A stretch of 64,000 bases of DNA from Pseudomonas simiae (GCF_900111895.1 NZ_FOKB01000003.1:658869-722868); one strand, 5' to 3'; shown: positions 10,383-20,764, numbered from the stretch's first letter. Notes: a model not told the origin generated them from the sequence alone. A program made the numbers and translations.

Positions 10383-11477
10383 ATGTATCCGATAAAAAAC
10401 CACGAAATATCCCCCTCAGAACTGGAAGCGCGTCTACGCTTGCACAGGCTGCCGGAACTGGGTCCGAAGCGTTTTCGCTTGTTGATCGAGGCGTTCGGCT
10501 CTGCCTCAAAAGCCATCAGTGCGCCTGCCAGTGCCTGGCGTTCGCTCGGGTTGCCTTGCATCAGCGCCGATGCCCGACGCAGTCATGAAATCCGCGACGG
10601 TGCGAGCGACGCATTGGCCTGGCTGGCGCGTCCGGCCCAGCAATTGCTGATGTGGGACCAGCCGGACTACCCCGCACTGCTTGCCCAGATCGATGATGCG
10701 CCGCCACTGTTATTCGTCGCCGGTGACCCTTCGATCCTGGAAAAACCGCAACTGGCGATAGTCGGCAGTCGTCGTGCATCGCGCCCCGGCATGGACACGG
10801 CGGCAGCGTTTTCGCGCAGTCTGGCGAGCGCCGGTTTTGTCATCACCAGCGGCCTTGCGTTGGGCATTGACGGTGCAGCCCATCAGGCGGCATTGGATGT
10901 GGGCGGCCAGACAATTGGCGTGCTCGGCACAGGGCTTGAAAATTTTTATCCACAGCGCCACCGGCGGCTGGCGGCGGCGATGATTGACCAAGGCAGTGCC
11001 GTGGTTTCCGAGTTCCCCCTGGACGCGCCGCCCCAAGCGGGTAACTTCCCCCGACGCAATCGGATCATCAGCGGGCTGTCCCTGGGGGTGTTGGTGGTGG
11101 AAGCCAGCATGGCCAGCGGTTCGCTGATTACCGCGAAACTGGCGGCCGAGCAGGGGCGCGAGGTGTATGCGATTCCAGGCTCAATCCATCATCCCGGCGC
11201 CAAGGGCTGTCACCAGTTGATCCGCGATGGCGCGGTGCTAGTGGAAACTATCGAGCACATCCTGGAAGGGTTGCGTGGCTGGCAGGCATTGTCTCGTCCG
11301 GCGCCGATGCCGGTGGTCCACCCGCTGGTGGCGCTGCTGCACGCGGCGCCCCACACCAGTGAAGCCCTGGCGATTGCCAGCGCAAGGCCGTTGTCCCAAG
11401 TGCTGGCGACCCTGACGGAGCTTGAGCTGGAAGGCCAGGTCATCTGCGAAAGCGGGCGCTGGCTTGCGCGCCGCTAG
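10383..11477 (+). CDS. dprA: DNA-processing protein DprA
   Basis: 364 residues. DprA (Smf) binds incoming single-stranded DNA and loads RecA in natural transformation. The N-terminal helical region (about 1-75) contains RLHRLPELGPKRF. The Rossmann-like core carries LAIVGSRRASRPG, SGLALGIDGAAHQAAL and FPRRNRIISGLSLGVLVVEA, all DprA signatures. The C-terminal winged-helix segment (about 300-364) has the usual TSEALAIASARPLSQVLATL pattern. It lies directly upstream of tsaC, the conserved order. Confidence 0.95.
   Translation: MYPIKNHEISPSELEARLRLHRLPELGPKRFRLLIEAFGSASKAISAPASAWRSLGLPCISADARRSHEIRDGASDALAWLARPAQQLLMWDQPDYPALLAQIDDAPPLLFVAGDPSILEKPQLAIVGSRRASRPGMDTAAAFSRSLASAGFVITSGLALGIDGAAHQAALDVGGQTIGVLGTGLENFYPQRHRRLAAAMIDQGSAVVSEFPLDAPPQAGNFPRRNRIISGLSLGVLVVEASMASGSLITAKLAAEQGREVYAIPGSIHHPGAKGCHQLIRDGAVLVETIEHILEGLRGWQALSRPAPMPVVHPLVALLHAAPHTSEALAIASARPLSQVLATLTELELEGQVICESGRWLARR
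10946..10954 (+). promoter_or_regulatory. DnaA box inside dprA
   Basis: A second exact TTATCCACA, within the dprA coding sequence and in the same orientation as the copy at 10349. It may be coincidental, since it lies in coding DNA. Confidence 0.35.
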
Positions 11478-11531
11478 GTTTTGTAAAGAAGATCGGTAAA
11501 CTGCGCAGAGCTTTAGTCTGGAGAGTGAACA

Positions 11532-12089
11532 ATGGTCAACCGGTGGCGTGTGCTGGAAACCGCACGAGAAATTCGCGCAGGCGCGGTGATTGCCTATCCA
11601 ACCGAAGCGGTTTGGGGCTTGGGCTGCGACCCGTGGAACGAAGAAGCAGTGGACCGTTTGCTCGCCATCAAGAACCGTTCGGTGGACAAGGGCCTGATCC
11701 TGGTGGCGGACAACATCCGTCAGTTCGACTTTCTGTTCGAAGATTTCCCACAGGACTGGATCGATCGCATGGCCAGTACCTGGCCAGGGCCGAATACCTG
11801 GTTGGTGCCCCATCAGGACTTGTTGCCGGAATGGGTCACGGGTGTGCACGACACCGTGGCGCTGCGGGTGACTGACCATCCGCTGGTGCGGGACCTGTGT
11901 TCGCTGGTAGGGCCGCTGATTTCCACATCGGCCAACCCGCAGGGCCGTCCGGCGGCGCGCTCGCGGATTCGCGTGGAGCAATACTTCCGTGGCCAGGTGG
12001 ACCTGGTGTTGGGTGGCGCCCTGGGTGGGCGCAAGAACCCGAGCCTGATTCGTGATCTGGTGACGGGTGAGGTGGTGCGGCCCTCCTGA
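11532..12089 (+). CDS. tsaC: Threonylcarbamoyl-AMP synthase
   Basis: 185 residues of the YrdC/Sua5 family, the short TsaC form. It makes threonylcarbamoyl-AMP from threonine, bicarbonate and ATP, the first step of t6A37 tRNA modification. Diagnostic segments are [34 protein letters not shown] (the basic nucleotide-binding patch) and [19 protein letters not shown]. Start ATG at 11532 is preceded by GGAGAG. It lies 54 bases after dprA and ends just before a REP-type inverted repeat. Confidence 0.95.
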   Translation: MVNRWRVLETAREIRAGAVIAYPTEAVWGLGCDPWNEEAVDRLLAIKNRSVDKGLILVADNIRQFDFLFEDFPQDWIDRMASTWPGPNTWLVPHQDLLPEWVTGVHDTVALRVTDHPLVRDLCSLVGPLISTSANPQGRPAARSRIRVEQYFRGQVDLVLGGALGGRKNPSLIRDLVTGEVVRPS

Positions 12090-12100
12090 GACCGAGTCGT

Positions 12101-12194
12101 GGCCTTCGCGAGCAAGCCCGCTCCCCCGTTCGATCGAGTTCCTCCAGTTGGAATCCGATCAACATCTGGGAGCGGGCTTGCTCGCGAAGAGGCC
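12101..12194. repeat. REPIN-like inverted repeat
   Basis: Arms CTTCGCGAGCAAGCCCGCTC and its complement face each other about 38 bases apart, between the convergent tsaC and qor genes. Same family as the repeats near 4.7, 23.7 and 45.8 kb, but in the opposite arm order. Confidence 0.9.
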
Positions 12195-12219
12195 TCACTG
12201 ACCCCGGAGAGCTATAGCC

Positions 12220-13197
12220 TTATGGCAGGAGAATGGTCGAACCGGTAGTCCGCCGCCCCGACAACTCGGTCTGCGCTTTGGCCGCATCCGCCAGCGCATA
12301 CCGCTGGTTGATATCAATGCGCACCTTGCCGCTCTTGATCATCGAGAACAAGTCATCCGCCATCGCCTGCAGGTTATGTGGGTTGTTGGCGTAGGTCGCC
12401 AGGGTCGGCCGAGTGACGTAGAGCGAGCCCTTGGCTGACAGAATCCCCAGGTTCACCCCATCCACCGCGCCCGACGCGTTACCGAAACTTACCACCAGCC
12501 CACGCGGCGCCACGCTGTCCAACGAGGTCAACCAGGTGTCCTTGCCGACGCCGTCATACACCACCGGTACCTTTTTACCGTCGGTCAATTCCAGCACGCG
12601 CTGTGCGACGTTTTCCTTGCTGTAGTCGATGGTTTCCCAGGCGCCGAGGGATTTGGCCAGGGCGGCTTTTTCCGGCGAGCTCACGGTACCGATCAACTTC
12701 ACACCCAGGGCCTTGGCCCATTGGCAGGCCAGCGAGCCCACACCACCGGCAGCGGCGTGGAACAGGATGGTTTCACCGGCCTTCACTGCATAGGTCTGGC
12801 GCAGCAGGTACTGCACGGTCAGGCCCTTGAGCATGGCGCCGGCGGCTTGTTCGAAGCTGATCTCGTCCGGCAGATGCACCAGATTGGCGGCCGGCAGCAC
12901 GTGCAGTTGGCTGTAGGCACCCAATGGACCACTGCCGTAGGCCACACGGTCGCCAACCTTGAATTGGGTGACTTCGCTGCCGACCGCATCGACCACGCCG
13001 GCGCCTTCTGCGCCCAAGCCCGATGGCAGGGCTGGCGGCGCGTACAGACCGCTGCGGAAATAGGTGTCGATGAAGTTCAGGCCGATCGCCTCGTTACGCA
13101 CGCGCACTTGCTGCGGGCCAGGCTCCGCTGGGGTGTAGTCCACATACTCAAGCACTTCGGGACCGCCATGGGCGCTGAACTGGATACGTTTTGCCAT
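12220..13197 (-). CDS. qor: NADPH:quinone reductase (zinc-independent MDR family)
   Basis: 325 residues. A medium-chain dehydrogenase/reductase without the zinc ligands: GroES-like N-terminal domain (MAKRIQFSAHGGPEVLEYVD, IGLNFIDTYFRSGLY), then the NADPH Rossmann fold with HAAAGGVGSLACQWAKALG near residue 148. The family reduces quinones by one electron using NADPH in the cytoplasm. It is divergent from hemF with 159 bases between the starts, and qor next to hemF is conserved in pseudomonads. Confidence 0.93.
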   Translation of the reverse strand: MAKRIQFSAHGGPEVLEYVDYTPAEPGPQQVRVRNEAIGLNFIDTYFRSGLYAPPALPSGLGAEGAGVVDAVGSEVTQFKVGDRVAYGSGPLGAYSQLHVLPAANLVHLPDEISFEQAAGAMLKGLTVQYLLRQTYAVKAGETILFHAAAGGVGSLACQWAKALGVKLIGTVSSPEKAALAKSLGAWETIDYSKENVAQRVLELTDGKKVPVVYDGVGKDTWLTSLDSVAPRGLVVSFGNASGAVDGVNLGILSAKGSLYVTRPTLATYANNPHNLQAMADDLFSMIKSGKVRIDINQRYALADAAKAQTELSGRRTTGSTILLP

Positions 13198-13332
13198 CTG
13201 CCTTCTCCTTGGGTCGAACTCGCGTAGCCGCCTATCGAACTCCTAAGCTTGATCTTCGTCAACTGCGGCGCAACCGGGTGCAGTGGTATCCTGTGCGCCC
13301 ATTTGCCGCCGACGCCCAATGGCCTCGCGTAG

Positions 13333-14288
<956 letters not shown>

Positions 14289-14289
<1 letters not shown>

Positions 14290-15107
14290 TGGACCGCTAT
14301 GTCGTGTTCGGCAACCCCATCGGCCACAGCAAGTCGCCGCTGATCCACCGGATGTTCGCCGAGCAGACGGGCGAGCAACTGGACTACAGCACCCTGCTGG
14401 CGCCATTGGAGGATTTCTCCGGCTGTGCTCGTGAGTTTTTTCAACAGGGTCGTGGCGCCAACGTCACTGTGCCGTTCAAGGAAGACGCTTACCGCCTGGC
14501 CAACAGCCTCACCGAACGCGCTCAACGTGCGGGTGCGGTGAACACCCTGAGCAAGCTGGCCGACGGCAGCCTGCTGGGCGATAACACTGACGGCGCCGGC
14601 CTGGTGCGCGACCTCACGGTCAATGCCGGCCTGAACCTGCAAGGCAAGCGCATCCTGTTGCTGGGCGCCGGCGGCGCGGTGCGCGGCGCATTGGAACCGT
14701 TGCTGGCCGAACAGCCTGCTTCGCTGATCATCGCCAACCGCACCGTGGAAAAGGCCGAAATGCTCGCCGAGTTGTTCGACGATCTGGGCCCGGTGTCCGC
14801 CAGTGGTTTCGACTGGCTGCGTGAGCCGGTGGATGTGATCATCAACGCCACGTCCGCCAGCCTGTCAGGCGATGTACCGCCGATTGCCAGCAGCCTGATC
14901 GAACCGGGCAAGACGTTTTGCTACGACATGATGTACGCCAAGGAACCGACCGCGTTCTGCCGCTGGGCCACTGAGCATGGCGCATCCGTGGCGATGGATG
15001 GCCTGGGCATGCTGGTGGAGCAGGCGGCGGAAGCCTTCTACTTGTGGCGCGGTGTGCGTCCGGATTCTGCGCCGGTGCTGGCTGAGCTGCGCCGGCAGTT
15101 GGCTTGA
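14289..15107 (+). CDS. aroE: Shikimate dehydrogenase (NADP+)
   Basis: 272 residues. Reduces 3-dehydroshikimate to shikimate in aromatic amino acid synthesis. The substrate site is seen in [18 protein letters not shown], with the catalytic lysine in [12 protein letters not shown] and the aspartate in [12 protein letters not shown]. The NADP Rossmann loop is [17 protein letters not shown], followed by the NRT phosphate-binding signature ([13 protein letters not shown]). Overlaps the hemF stop by one base. Confidence 0.97.
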
Positions 15108-15143
15108 CGCTATTTGAGGTGGGCACGTCCAGCTCCCACAGCG

Positions 15144-16736
15144 TTAAGGGTGTTCAGTCTTGGCAATGGATGCTTGGAAATGGATGGGGCAATTGTCGGC
15201 CCCTTCCAGCTTCCTCAACTCCTCCACCACCTGCGGCCTGGCCCGGCGCAGCGTCAGACTGCGTCCCAACCCACGCAAGCGCCGCGCCTCCTGGTGCAGC
15301 ATCTCCACCCCGGAATAGTCGATAAAGTTGATCTGCTGCGCCTCGATCACCACCCGTTTGCCCTGCAGGCTTTGCAGGCGCACTTGCAGGTAGTGGCTGG
15401 CGCCGAAAAAGATCGAACCGCCCACGCGCAGCACGTCCTCATCGCCATCGCGCCATTGCTGGACACGTGGCTGCGAAGTGCGCTTGAGGTAGAAAAACAG
15501 TGACGCCAGCACCCCGGCGTAAATCGCTGTTTGCAGCTCCAGCAGCAAGGTGGCGACGCAGGTCAGGCTCATCACCACAAACTCGGCGCGACTGACGCGG
15601 AATAACGCCCGAATACCGCGACGGTCCACCAGCCCCCAACTGATAAGCAAGATGCTCGCCGCCATGCTCGGGATCGGAATATGGGCGATCAGCGCCGCGC
15701 CAAACAGTGCAAACAGCGCCACCCATAAGGCAGAAAACACGCCAGCCAACGGCGAACAGGCGCCCGCCTCATAACTGAGGCCGGAGCGGGTAAAGGAGCC
15801 GGCTGACAGATACCCGGAGAAAAATCCGCCCACGATGTTGGAAAAACCCTGCGCACGGATTTCCTGGTTGGCATCGAGCAATTGCTGCGAGCGCACTGAC
15901 AGTGAACGGGCAATCGACAGGCTGGTCACCAGCCCCAGCATGCCCACCGCCACGGCGCTCGGCAGCAGACGCAGGATCACGTCCAGGTCCATTGGCAACG
16001 GGCTGAGCGGCGGCAGCTTGCCGATAAAGGAACTGACCAACGCCACATGCCCGAACATTGCCGGCCACAACCAGGTGACCAGGCTGCCCAGCGTCAGGGC
16101 GATCAACAGGGTCGGCCAGCGCGGTACGAGGTATTTGAGCAACGCACCCACCAGCAAGGTACCGAGCCCGAGAATGACGGACGCAGGGTCCCATTCGCCG
16201 CTGTGATGGATCAGTGTCAGCAGGTTGTTGATCGCCGTGGCCTGGCTCGGCAAATCCAGCCCCAGCAGATTGGGCAGTTGCCCGAGCGCAATCACCACAG
16301 CGGCTCCCAGGGTGAACCCGAGCACCACTGAATGGGAGACAAAATTCACCAGCGCACCAAAGCGCAGCATGCCCAGCAGCCACTGGAAAACACCGGCGAG
16401 AAAGGTGAGCAACAGGATCAGGGTGATGTAGTCCTGCGACCCCGGCACGGCCAGCGGGCTGACGCTGGCATAGAGCACAATGGAAATCGCCGCTGTGGGG
16501 CCGCAGATCAAATGCCAGGAGGAACCCCAGAGGCAGGCGATCAGCACCGGGATGATCGCGGCGTACAGGCCGTATTCGGGTGGGAGGCCGGCGATCAGCG
16601 CGTAGGCAATAGACTGTGGCAAGGCGAGCACTGCGCCGCTGAGGCCCACCATCGCATCTCGGCCGACGCTGGCGCGGGTCTGGCGCGGGAGCCAGGCGAG
16701 GAAGGGGAAAAGTGTATGGCGGTTGGGCCAGGGCAT
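15144..16736 (-). CDS. SulP family anion transporter with STAS domain
   Basis: 530 residues. The N-terminal 400 or so form the 10-14 helix SulP core (SLC26-like), beginning with the conserved LSGAVLALPQSIAYALIAGLPPEYGLY, split here only by my reading. The cytoplasmic C-terminal STAS domain runs from about 435 (VLRVGGSIFFGASHYLQ) to 520 (IDYSGVEMLHQEARRL). The family moves sulfate, bicarbonate or related anions. The downstream choline-sulfatase genes suggest sulfate but do not prove it. It converges with aroE. Confidence 0.88.
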   Translation of the reverse strand: MPWPNRHTLFPFLAWLPRQTRASVGRDAMVGLSGAVLALPQSIAYALIAGLPPEYGLYAAIIPVLIACLWGSSWHLICGPTAAISIVLYASVSPLAVPGSQDYITLILLLTFLAGVFQWLLGMLRFGALVNFVSHSVVLGFTLGAAVVIALGQLPNLLGLDLPSQATAINNLLTLIHHSGEWDPASVILGLGTLLVGALLKYLVPRWPTLLIALTLGSLVTWLWPAMFGHVALVSSFIGKLPPLSPLPMDLDVILRLLPSAVAVGMLGLVTSLSIARSLSVRSQQLLDANQEIRAQGFSNIVGGFFSGYLSAGSFTRSGLSYEAGACSPLAGVFSALWVALFALFGAALIAHIPIPSMAASILLISWGLVDRRGIRALFRVSRAEFVVMSLTCVATLLLELQTAIYAGVLASLFFYLKRTSQPRVQQWRDGDEDVLRVGGSIFFGASHYLQVRLQSLQGKRVVIEAQQINFIDYSGVEMLHQEARRLRGLGRSLTLRRARPQVVEELRKLEGADNCPIHFQASIAKTEHP

Positions 16737-16753
16737 CGGACTGCTCTAAATAC

Positions 16754-16854
16754 TGTAGGAGCTGGCTTGCCAGCGAAGGTGGGTAACGATAACGCGGGTT
16801 GTGTGAAAAAACGCGGCGTTTTCGAGGGCTTCGCCAGCGAGCCGGCTCCTACAA
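16754..16854. repeat. REP-type inverted repeat, GGAGCTGGCTTGCCAGCGA family
   Basis: The left arm TGTAGGAGCTGGCTTGCCAG and right arm CCAGCGAGCCGGCTCCTACA are near complements about 55 bases apart, between a SulP gene and the choline-binding protein gene. The core differs from the GAGCGGGCTTGCTCGCGA family. Confidence 0.85.
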
Positions 16855-16869
16855 GGGGTTGTGTATCGT

Positions 16870-17784
16870 TCAGAGTTTGGCTTTTACAGCGGCCAGCGCG
16901 TCCTTGCCATCCACGGTCTTCACGCCCTCCAGCCATTTATCCAACACCGCCGGATTAGCTTTGATCCAAGCTTTCGCCGCATCGGCATTGCTGACCTTGT
17001 TGTTGGCCACCTCGGCCATGATGCTGTTTTCCATTTCCTGGGTAAAACTCAGGTTGGTCAGCAGTTTTCCAACATTCGGGCAGGCCTGTGCGTAGCCCTT
17101 GCGGGTCAAGGTATACACGCTGCCGGTGTCACCAAAATATTTCTCGCCGCCTTTGAGGTAGCGCATTTTCAACTGCACGTTCATCGGATGCGGCGTCCAG
17201 CCGAGGAAGGTCACGAATTTCTGCTTCTTAACGGCCCGCGATACTTCGGCGAGCATCGCCTGTTCACTGGACTCCACCAGTTTCCACTGGCCCAGCTCGA
17301 AGTCGTTCTTCTTGATGATTTCCTGCAGGGAGATATTCGCCGGCGCGCCGGAGCCGATGCCGTAGATCTTCTTGTCGAACTTGTCGGCATAGTGGTTCAA
17401 GTCGGCAAAGTCATGCACCCCGGCATCCCATACGTAGTCGGGCACGGCGAGGGTGAACTCGGTGCCGTCGAGGTTTTTCGCCAGTTGAACCACGTCGCCA
17501 TTGGCCACGAACTTGTCATAGAAGCCCTGCTGCGCCGGCATCCAGTTGCCCAGGAACACATCCACCTGGCCGTCCTTGAGCCCGCCAAAGGTGATCGGCA
17601 CCGCCAGGGTGTCGACTTTGGGTTTGTAGCCCATGCCCGTCAGCAGAAAACCGGTGATGGCATTGGTGGCCGCGATATCGCTCCAGCCCGGATCGGCCAT
17701 CTTTACCGTTTCACAACTGGCGTCGGCGTAAACATTGGCGCTTCCCAGCGCCAAGAGCCCCAGCATCACAGTTAACTTTTGCAT
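16870..17784 (-). CDS. choX: Choline ABC transporter periplasmic binding protein
   Basis: 304 residues with a signal peptide (MQKLTVMLGLLALGSANVYA). It belongs to the OpuAC/ChoX group: VKMADPGWSDIAATNAIT, GQVDVFLGNWMPAQQ and KQKFVTFLGWTPHPMN contain the tryptophans and tyrosines expected for a quaternary-amine aromatic cage. It delivers choline or a relative to an ABC permease, but no permease or ATPase gene is adjacent, so it is an orphan binding protein in this window. It starts 15 bases after betC ends and is probably cotranscribed with it. Confidence 0.85.
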   Translation of the reverse strand: MQKLTVMLGLLALGSANVYADASCETVKMADPGWSDIAATNAITGFLLTGMGYKPKVDTLAVPITFGGLKDGQVDVFLGNWMPAQQGFYDKFVANGDVVQLAKNLDGTEFTLAVPDYVWDAGVHDFADLNHYADKFDKKIYGIGSGAPANISLQEIIKKNDFELGQWKLVESSEQAMLAEVSRAVKKQKFVTFLGWTPHPMNVQLKMRYLKGGEKYFGDTGSVYTLTRKGYAQACPNVGKLLTNLSFTQEMENSIMAEVANNKVSNADAAKAWIKANPAVLDKWLEGVKTVDGKDALAAVKAKL

Positions 17785-17799
17785 GGCCTTCCCTCAGTG

Positions 17800-19314
17800 T
17801 TATTGGTTTTGGCAGGGTTGTGGATAACGTGCCTTGCGCTCCAGGTCGTCGAGGTCGATATGGTTGCGCATGTATTGCTGACTGGCGTCCACCAGTGGCT
17901 GGTGATCCCAGCTCTTCAGCTTGCCCTGGGTCAGTGCTTCAAACACCAGACGGCGGCGGCGTTGGCTGGCGAGCACCTGTTGGTGGATCGCCGGGATGTC
18001 CCATTTGGCCCGCGCCTCGTCCAGGAAGGCTGCAAACAGCGCCTGATGGTGTGGCGACTGGCTGAGGTCTTCCTGCTCCCGTGGGTCGTTGTGTACATCG
18101 AACAGTAGGCAAGGGTCGTCTTCGCTGTAGATGAATTTGTAGGCGCCCCGGCGAATCATCATCAGCGGGCTGATGGTGCCTTCGGCCATGTACTCGCCAA
18201 ATACTTCGTCATGGCCGCCCTGCCCCTGCAAGTGCGGGACCAGTGAACGGCCGTCCAGCGGCAGGCGCGGATCCAACTCGCCGCCGGCCAGTTCCACCAG
18301 CGTTGGCAGCAGGTCGGCGGTGGACACGGCTTTGCTCACGCGGCCTGCTGCGAATTGCCCCGGCGCGCTGACCAGCAGCGGTACGCGGGCGGCCATTTCA
18401 AACCAGTGCATTTTGTACCAGAGGCCGCGCTCGCCGAGCATATCGCCGTGGTCGCCTGAGAACACGATGATGGTGTCGTCGGCCAGGCCGGTGTCTTCCA
18501 GGGTTTGCAGCAGCTTGCCGACGTTGCTGTCGATGTAACTGCAGGCGCCGAAGTAGGCACGGCGTGCATCGCGGATTTTGTCCACAGGCAGCGGCTTGTC
18601 CCACAGGCCGTAGACCTTGAGCAGGCGCTGGGAATGCGGATCGAGATCGCCTTGCGCAGGTGTTGTAGGCAAAGGTATATCGGCGTTGTCGTACAGGTCC
18701 CAGAACGGTTTGGGAATGGTGTACGGGTCGTGGGGATGAGTCATCGACACCGTCAGGCAGAACGGCTGGTCGCCGTCCTCACGGATATGGTCGAACAGGT
18801 ATTGCTGGGCCTTGAACACCACCTCTTCGTCGAAATCCAGCTGGTTGGTGCGCACGCACGGCCCGGCTTGCAGCACCGACGACATGTTGTGATACCAAGT
18901 GGGGCGGACGTCCGGCTCATCCCAGTTCACCGCCCAGCCATAGTCGGCGGGGTAGATGTCGCTGGTCAGGCGCTCTTCATAGCCATGCAACTGATCGGGG
19001 CCGCAGAAATGCATCTTGCCCGACAGCGCTGTGCGATAGCCCAGGCGGCGCAGGTAGTGGGCATAGGTCGGCACATCGGCGGGGAAATCGGCGGCATTGT
19101 CGTAGGCGCCGATCTTGCTCGGCAGTTGGCCACTGACCAGGGTGAAGCGCGACGGCGCACACAACGGGCTGTTGCAATAGGCGGCATCGAACACCACGCC
19201 TTGCTCGGCGAGGCGACTCAGGTTGGGCAATTTGATAGGCGAAGAACCGTAGAACGGAAGCAACGGTGCGGCCATTTGATCGGCCATGATGAAAAAAATG
19301 TTCTTGCGCTTCAT
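17800..19314 (-). CDS. betC: Choline-sulfatase
   Basis: 504 residues. A type I sulfatase that hydrolyses choline-O-sulfate to choline and sulfate. The formylglycine motif CAPSRFTLVSGQ starts at Cys52, the residue modified to formylglycine. N-terminal metal-binding residues are in FFIMADQMAAP (Asp11), and the second metal site is in IIVFSGDHGDMLGERGLWYK. There is no signal peptide, so it acts in the cytoplasm. The LysR gene is divergent and 103 bases away. An exact TGTGGATAA 9-mer (DnaA box complement) lies at 17819-17827 near the 3' end. Confidence 0.94.
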   Translation of the reverse strand: MKRKNIFFIMADQMAAPLLPFYGSSPIKLPNLSRLAEQGVVFDAAYCNSPLCAPSRFTLVSGQLPSKIGAYDNAADFPADVPTYAHYLRRLGYRTALSGKMHFCGPDQLHGYEERLTSDIYPADYGWAVNWDEPDVRPTWYHNMSSVLQAGPCVRTNQLDFDEEVVFKAQQYLFDHIREDGDQPFCLTVSMTHPHDPYTIPKPFWDLYDNADIPLPTTPAQGDLDPHSQRLLKVYGLWDKPLPVDKIRDARRAYFGACSYIDSNVGKLLQTLEDTGLADDTIIVFSGDHGDMLGERGLWYKMHWFEMAARVPLLVSAPGQFAAGRVSKAVSTADLLPTLVELAGGELDPRLPLDGRSLVPHLQGQGGHDEVFGEYMAEGTISPLMMIRRGAYKFIYSEDDPCLLFDVHNDPREQEDLSQSPHHQALFAAFLDEARAKWDIPAIHQQVLASQRRRRLVFEALTQGKLKSWDHQPLVDASQQYMRNHIDLDDLERKARYPQPCQNQ

Positions 19315-19417
19315 GATCTATCGGCATTCCATAGGCGGTGTTTATGCGAATGAGCATGCAGCCCATGAAAAGTGGGGTAAAGCCCATGAGAAGCAATGTC
19401 TAGGATAAGCACAGCTT

Positions 19418-20368
19418 ATGTATGAAGCCCTCGGTGACCTGTCCCTCGATTTGCTGCGTGCCTTCGAAGCCGCCGCACGTCATCGCAGCTTTACCGCCGC
19501 CGCGATGGAATTGGGCACCACCCAACCGGCCATCAGCCAGCAGATCAAGCGCCTGGAAGAACAGTTGGCGATCCGCCTGTTTGACCGCATCTACCGAGGC
19601 ATCGAATTGACCGACGCCGGCGCCCTGCTATTCGAGCACGTGCAAGGCGGGTTGCAGGGGATCAACCAGGGCCTGAGCCTCATCACCCAGCAGGACCAGC
19701 ATGAAGTGCTGCAAGTCGCCACCGACTTCGCCTTCGCCGCCTATTGGCTGATGCCGCGCCTGCATCGCTTTCATAAGGCCAACCCGCAGGTCGATGTAAG
19801 CCTGGTGACCAGCGAGCGCAACCACGCCACCCTGCGTAGCGATATTGACGTGGCGGTGTTGTTTGGTGACGGCCGTTTCAAGCAGGGCGACAGCCTGTGG
19901 CTGTTCAACGAGGAGGTGTTCCCGGTGTGCAGTCCACAATGGCTCAAGGACCAGACCACGCCGCTGACTGTGCAAAATTTGCACGATTTCCCACTGTTGC
20001 ACCTGCGCCAGGAAAACAACAGCCAGTGGTTCGACTGGAGCGGCGTGTTTCGCGAACTGGGCATCGCCAGTGCGCCGACGCCGGGCCAACTGCGTTTTGA
20101 CAACTACACCCTGCTGATCCAAGCCGCGATTGCCGGCCAGGGCGTGGCCATCGGCTGGCGCCACTTGGTGGATAACCTGCTGGAGCAGGGTTGGTTGTGC
20201 CGACCGCTGAGCGACACCGTGATCTCGCGCTTCGGCTATTACGTGGTGCAACCCCAGCGCAAACGCAGGGGGCAGTTGGTCGAGCGCTTCGTCGAATGGT
20301 TGGTGGCGGAACAAGCCAGCAGCGCACAGTCGCTGACCGGGCTGGCCCTGCCGTCCATTGCGGTCTAG
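19418..20368 (+). CDS. LysR-type regulator of choline sulfate utilization
   Basis: 316 residues. The N-terminal winged helix (LDLLRAFEAAARHRSFTAAA, TQPAISQQIKRLEEQLAIRL) is followed by a periplasmic-binding-like effector domain from about residue 95. Its position, divergent from betC, matches the family often called choline sulfate-utilization transcription factor. By analogy it should activate betC-choX through the 103-base intergenic region. The ligand, choline sulfate or choline, is inferred from context. Confidence 0.88.
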   Translation: MYEALGDLSLDLLRAFEAAARHRSFTAAAMELGTTQPAISQQIKRLEEQLAIRLFDRIYRGIELTDAGALLFEHVQGGLQGINQGLSLITQQDQHEVLQVATDFAFAAYWLMPRLHRFHKANPQVDVSLVTSERNHATLRSDIDVAVLFGDGRFKQGDSLWLFNEEVFPVCSPQWLKDQTTPLTVQNLHDFPLLHLRQENNSQWFDWSGVFRELGIASAPTPGQLRFDNYTLLIQAAIAGQGVAIGWRHLVDNLLEQGWLCRPLSDTVISRFGYYVVQPQRKRRGQLVERFVEWLVAEQASSAQSLTGLALPSIAV

Positions 20369-20399
20369 CATCTGGCGCATAGGGGATCCGGAGTCCGTC

Positions 20400-20729
20400 A
20401 TGCAACGTATCAAGGGCTATCACGCCCATATCTACTTCGACGCGAGCACTATCGACCAAGCGCGCAGCCTGTGTGAAGACGCCGCCAAACTCTTCCCGCT
20501 GCGCATGGGCCGTGTGCACGAACGGCCGGTGGGACCGCACCCGGATTGGAGCTGCCAGCTGGCGTTCGATCCTGAATACATCGGTGTGGTGTTGCCGTGG
20601 TTGGTGATTCATCGCAACGGGCTGGTGGTTTTTTTGCACCCCGAAACCGGTGATGACCTAAAGGACCACACTGACTATGCCGTCTGGATGGGGGCGATGC
20701 GGGAGCTGAACCTGTCAGCCTTTTCTTAA
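20400..20729 (+). CDS. DOPA 4,5-dioxygenase family protein
   Basis: 109 residues, the whole length of the small DOPA_dioxygen family (PF08883). The motif YHAHIYFD at the N-terminus carries the two histidines proposed as metal ligands, and HERPVGPHPDWSCQLAF and VVFLHPETGDDLKDHTDYA supply further conserved histidines. Plant and fungal homologues open catechol rings; the bacterial substrate is unknown. It starts 31 bases after the LysR gene and may be cotranscribed with it. The start was chosen at the ATG beginning MQRIKGYHAH. Confidence 0.8.
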   Translation: MQRIKGYHAHIYFDASTIDQARSLCEDAAKLFPLRMGRVHERPVGPHPDWSCQLAFDPEYIGVVLPWLVIHRNGLVVFLHPETGDDLKDHTDYAVWMGAMRELNLSAFS

Positions 20730-20759
20730 ATATTGTCCCTAAATATGGGATTGATATTT
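20728..20759. promoter_or_regulatory. Imperfect inverted repeat upstream of dgoK, possible operator
   Basis: AT-rich imperfect palindrome, AAATATTGTCCC facing GGGATTGATATTT around TAAATAT. It lies immediately upstream of the predicted dgo promoter in a GC-rich background. No regulator gene sits in the cluster, so its binding partner is unknown. Confidence 0.3.
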
Positions 20760-20764
20760 ATATA

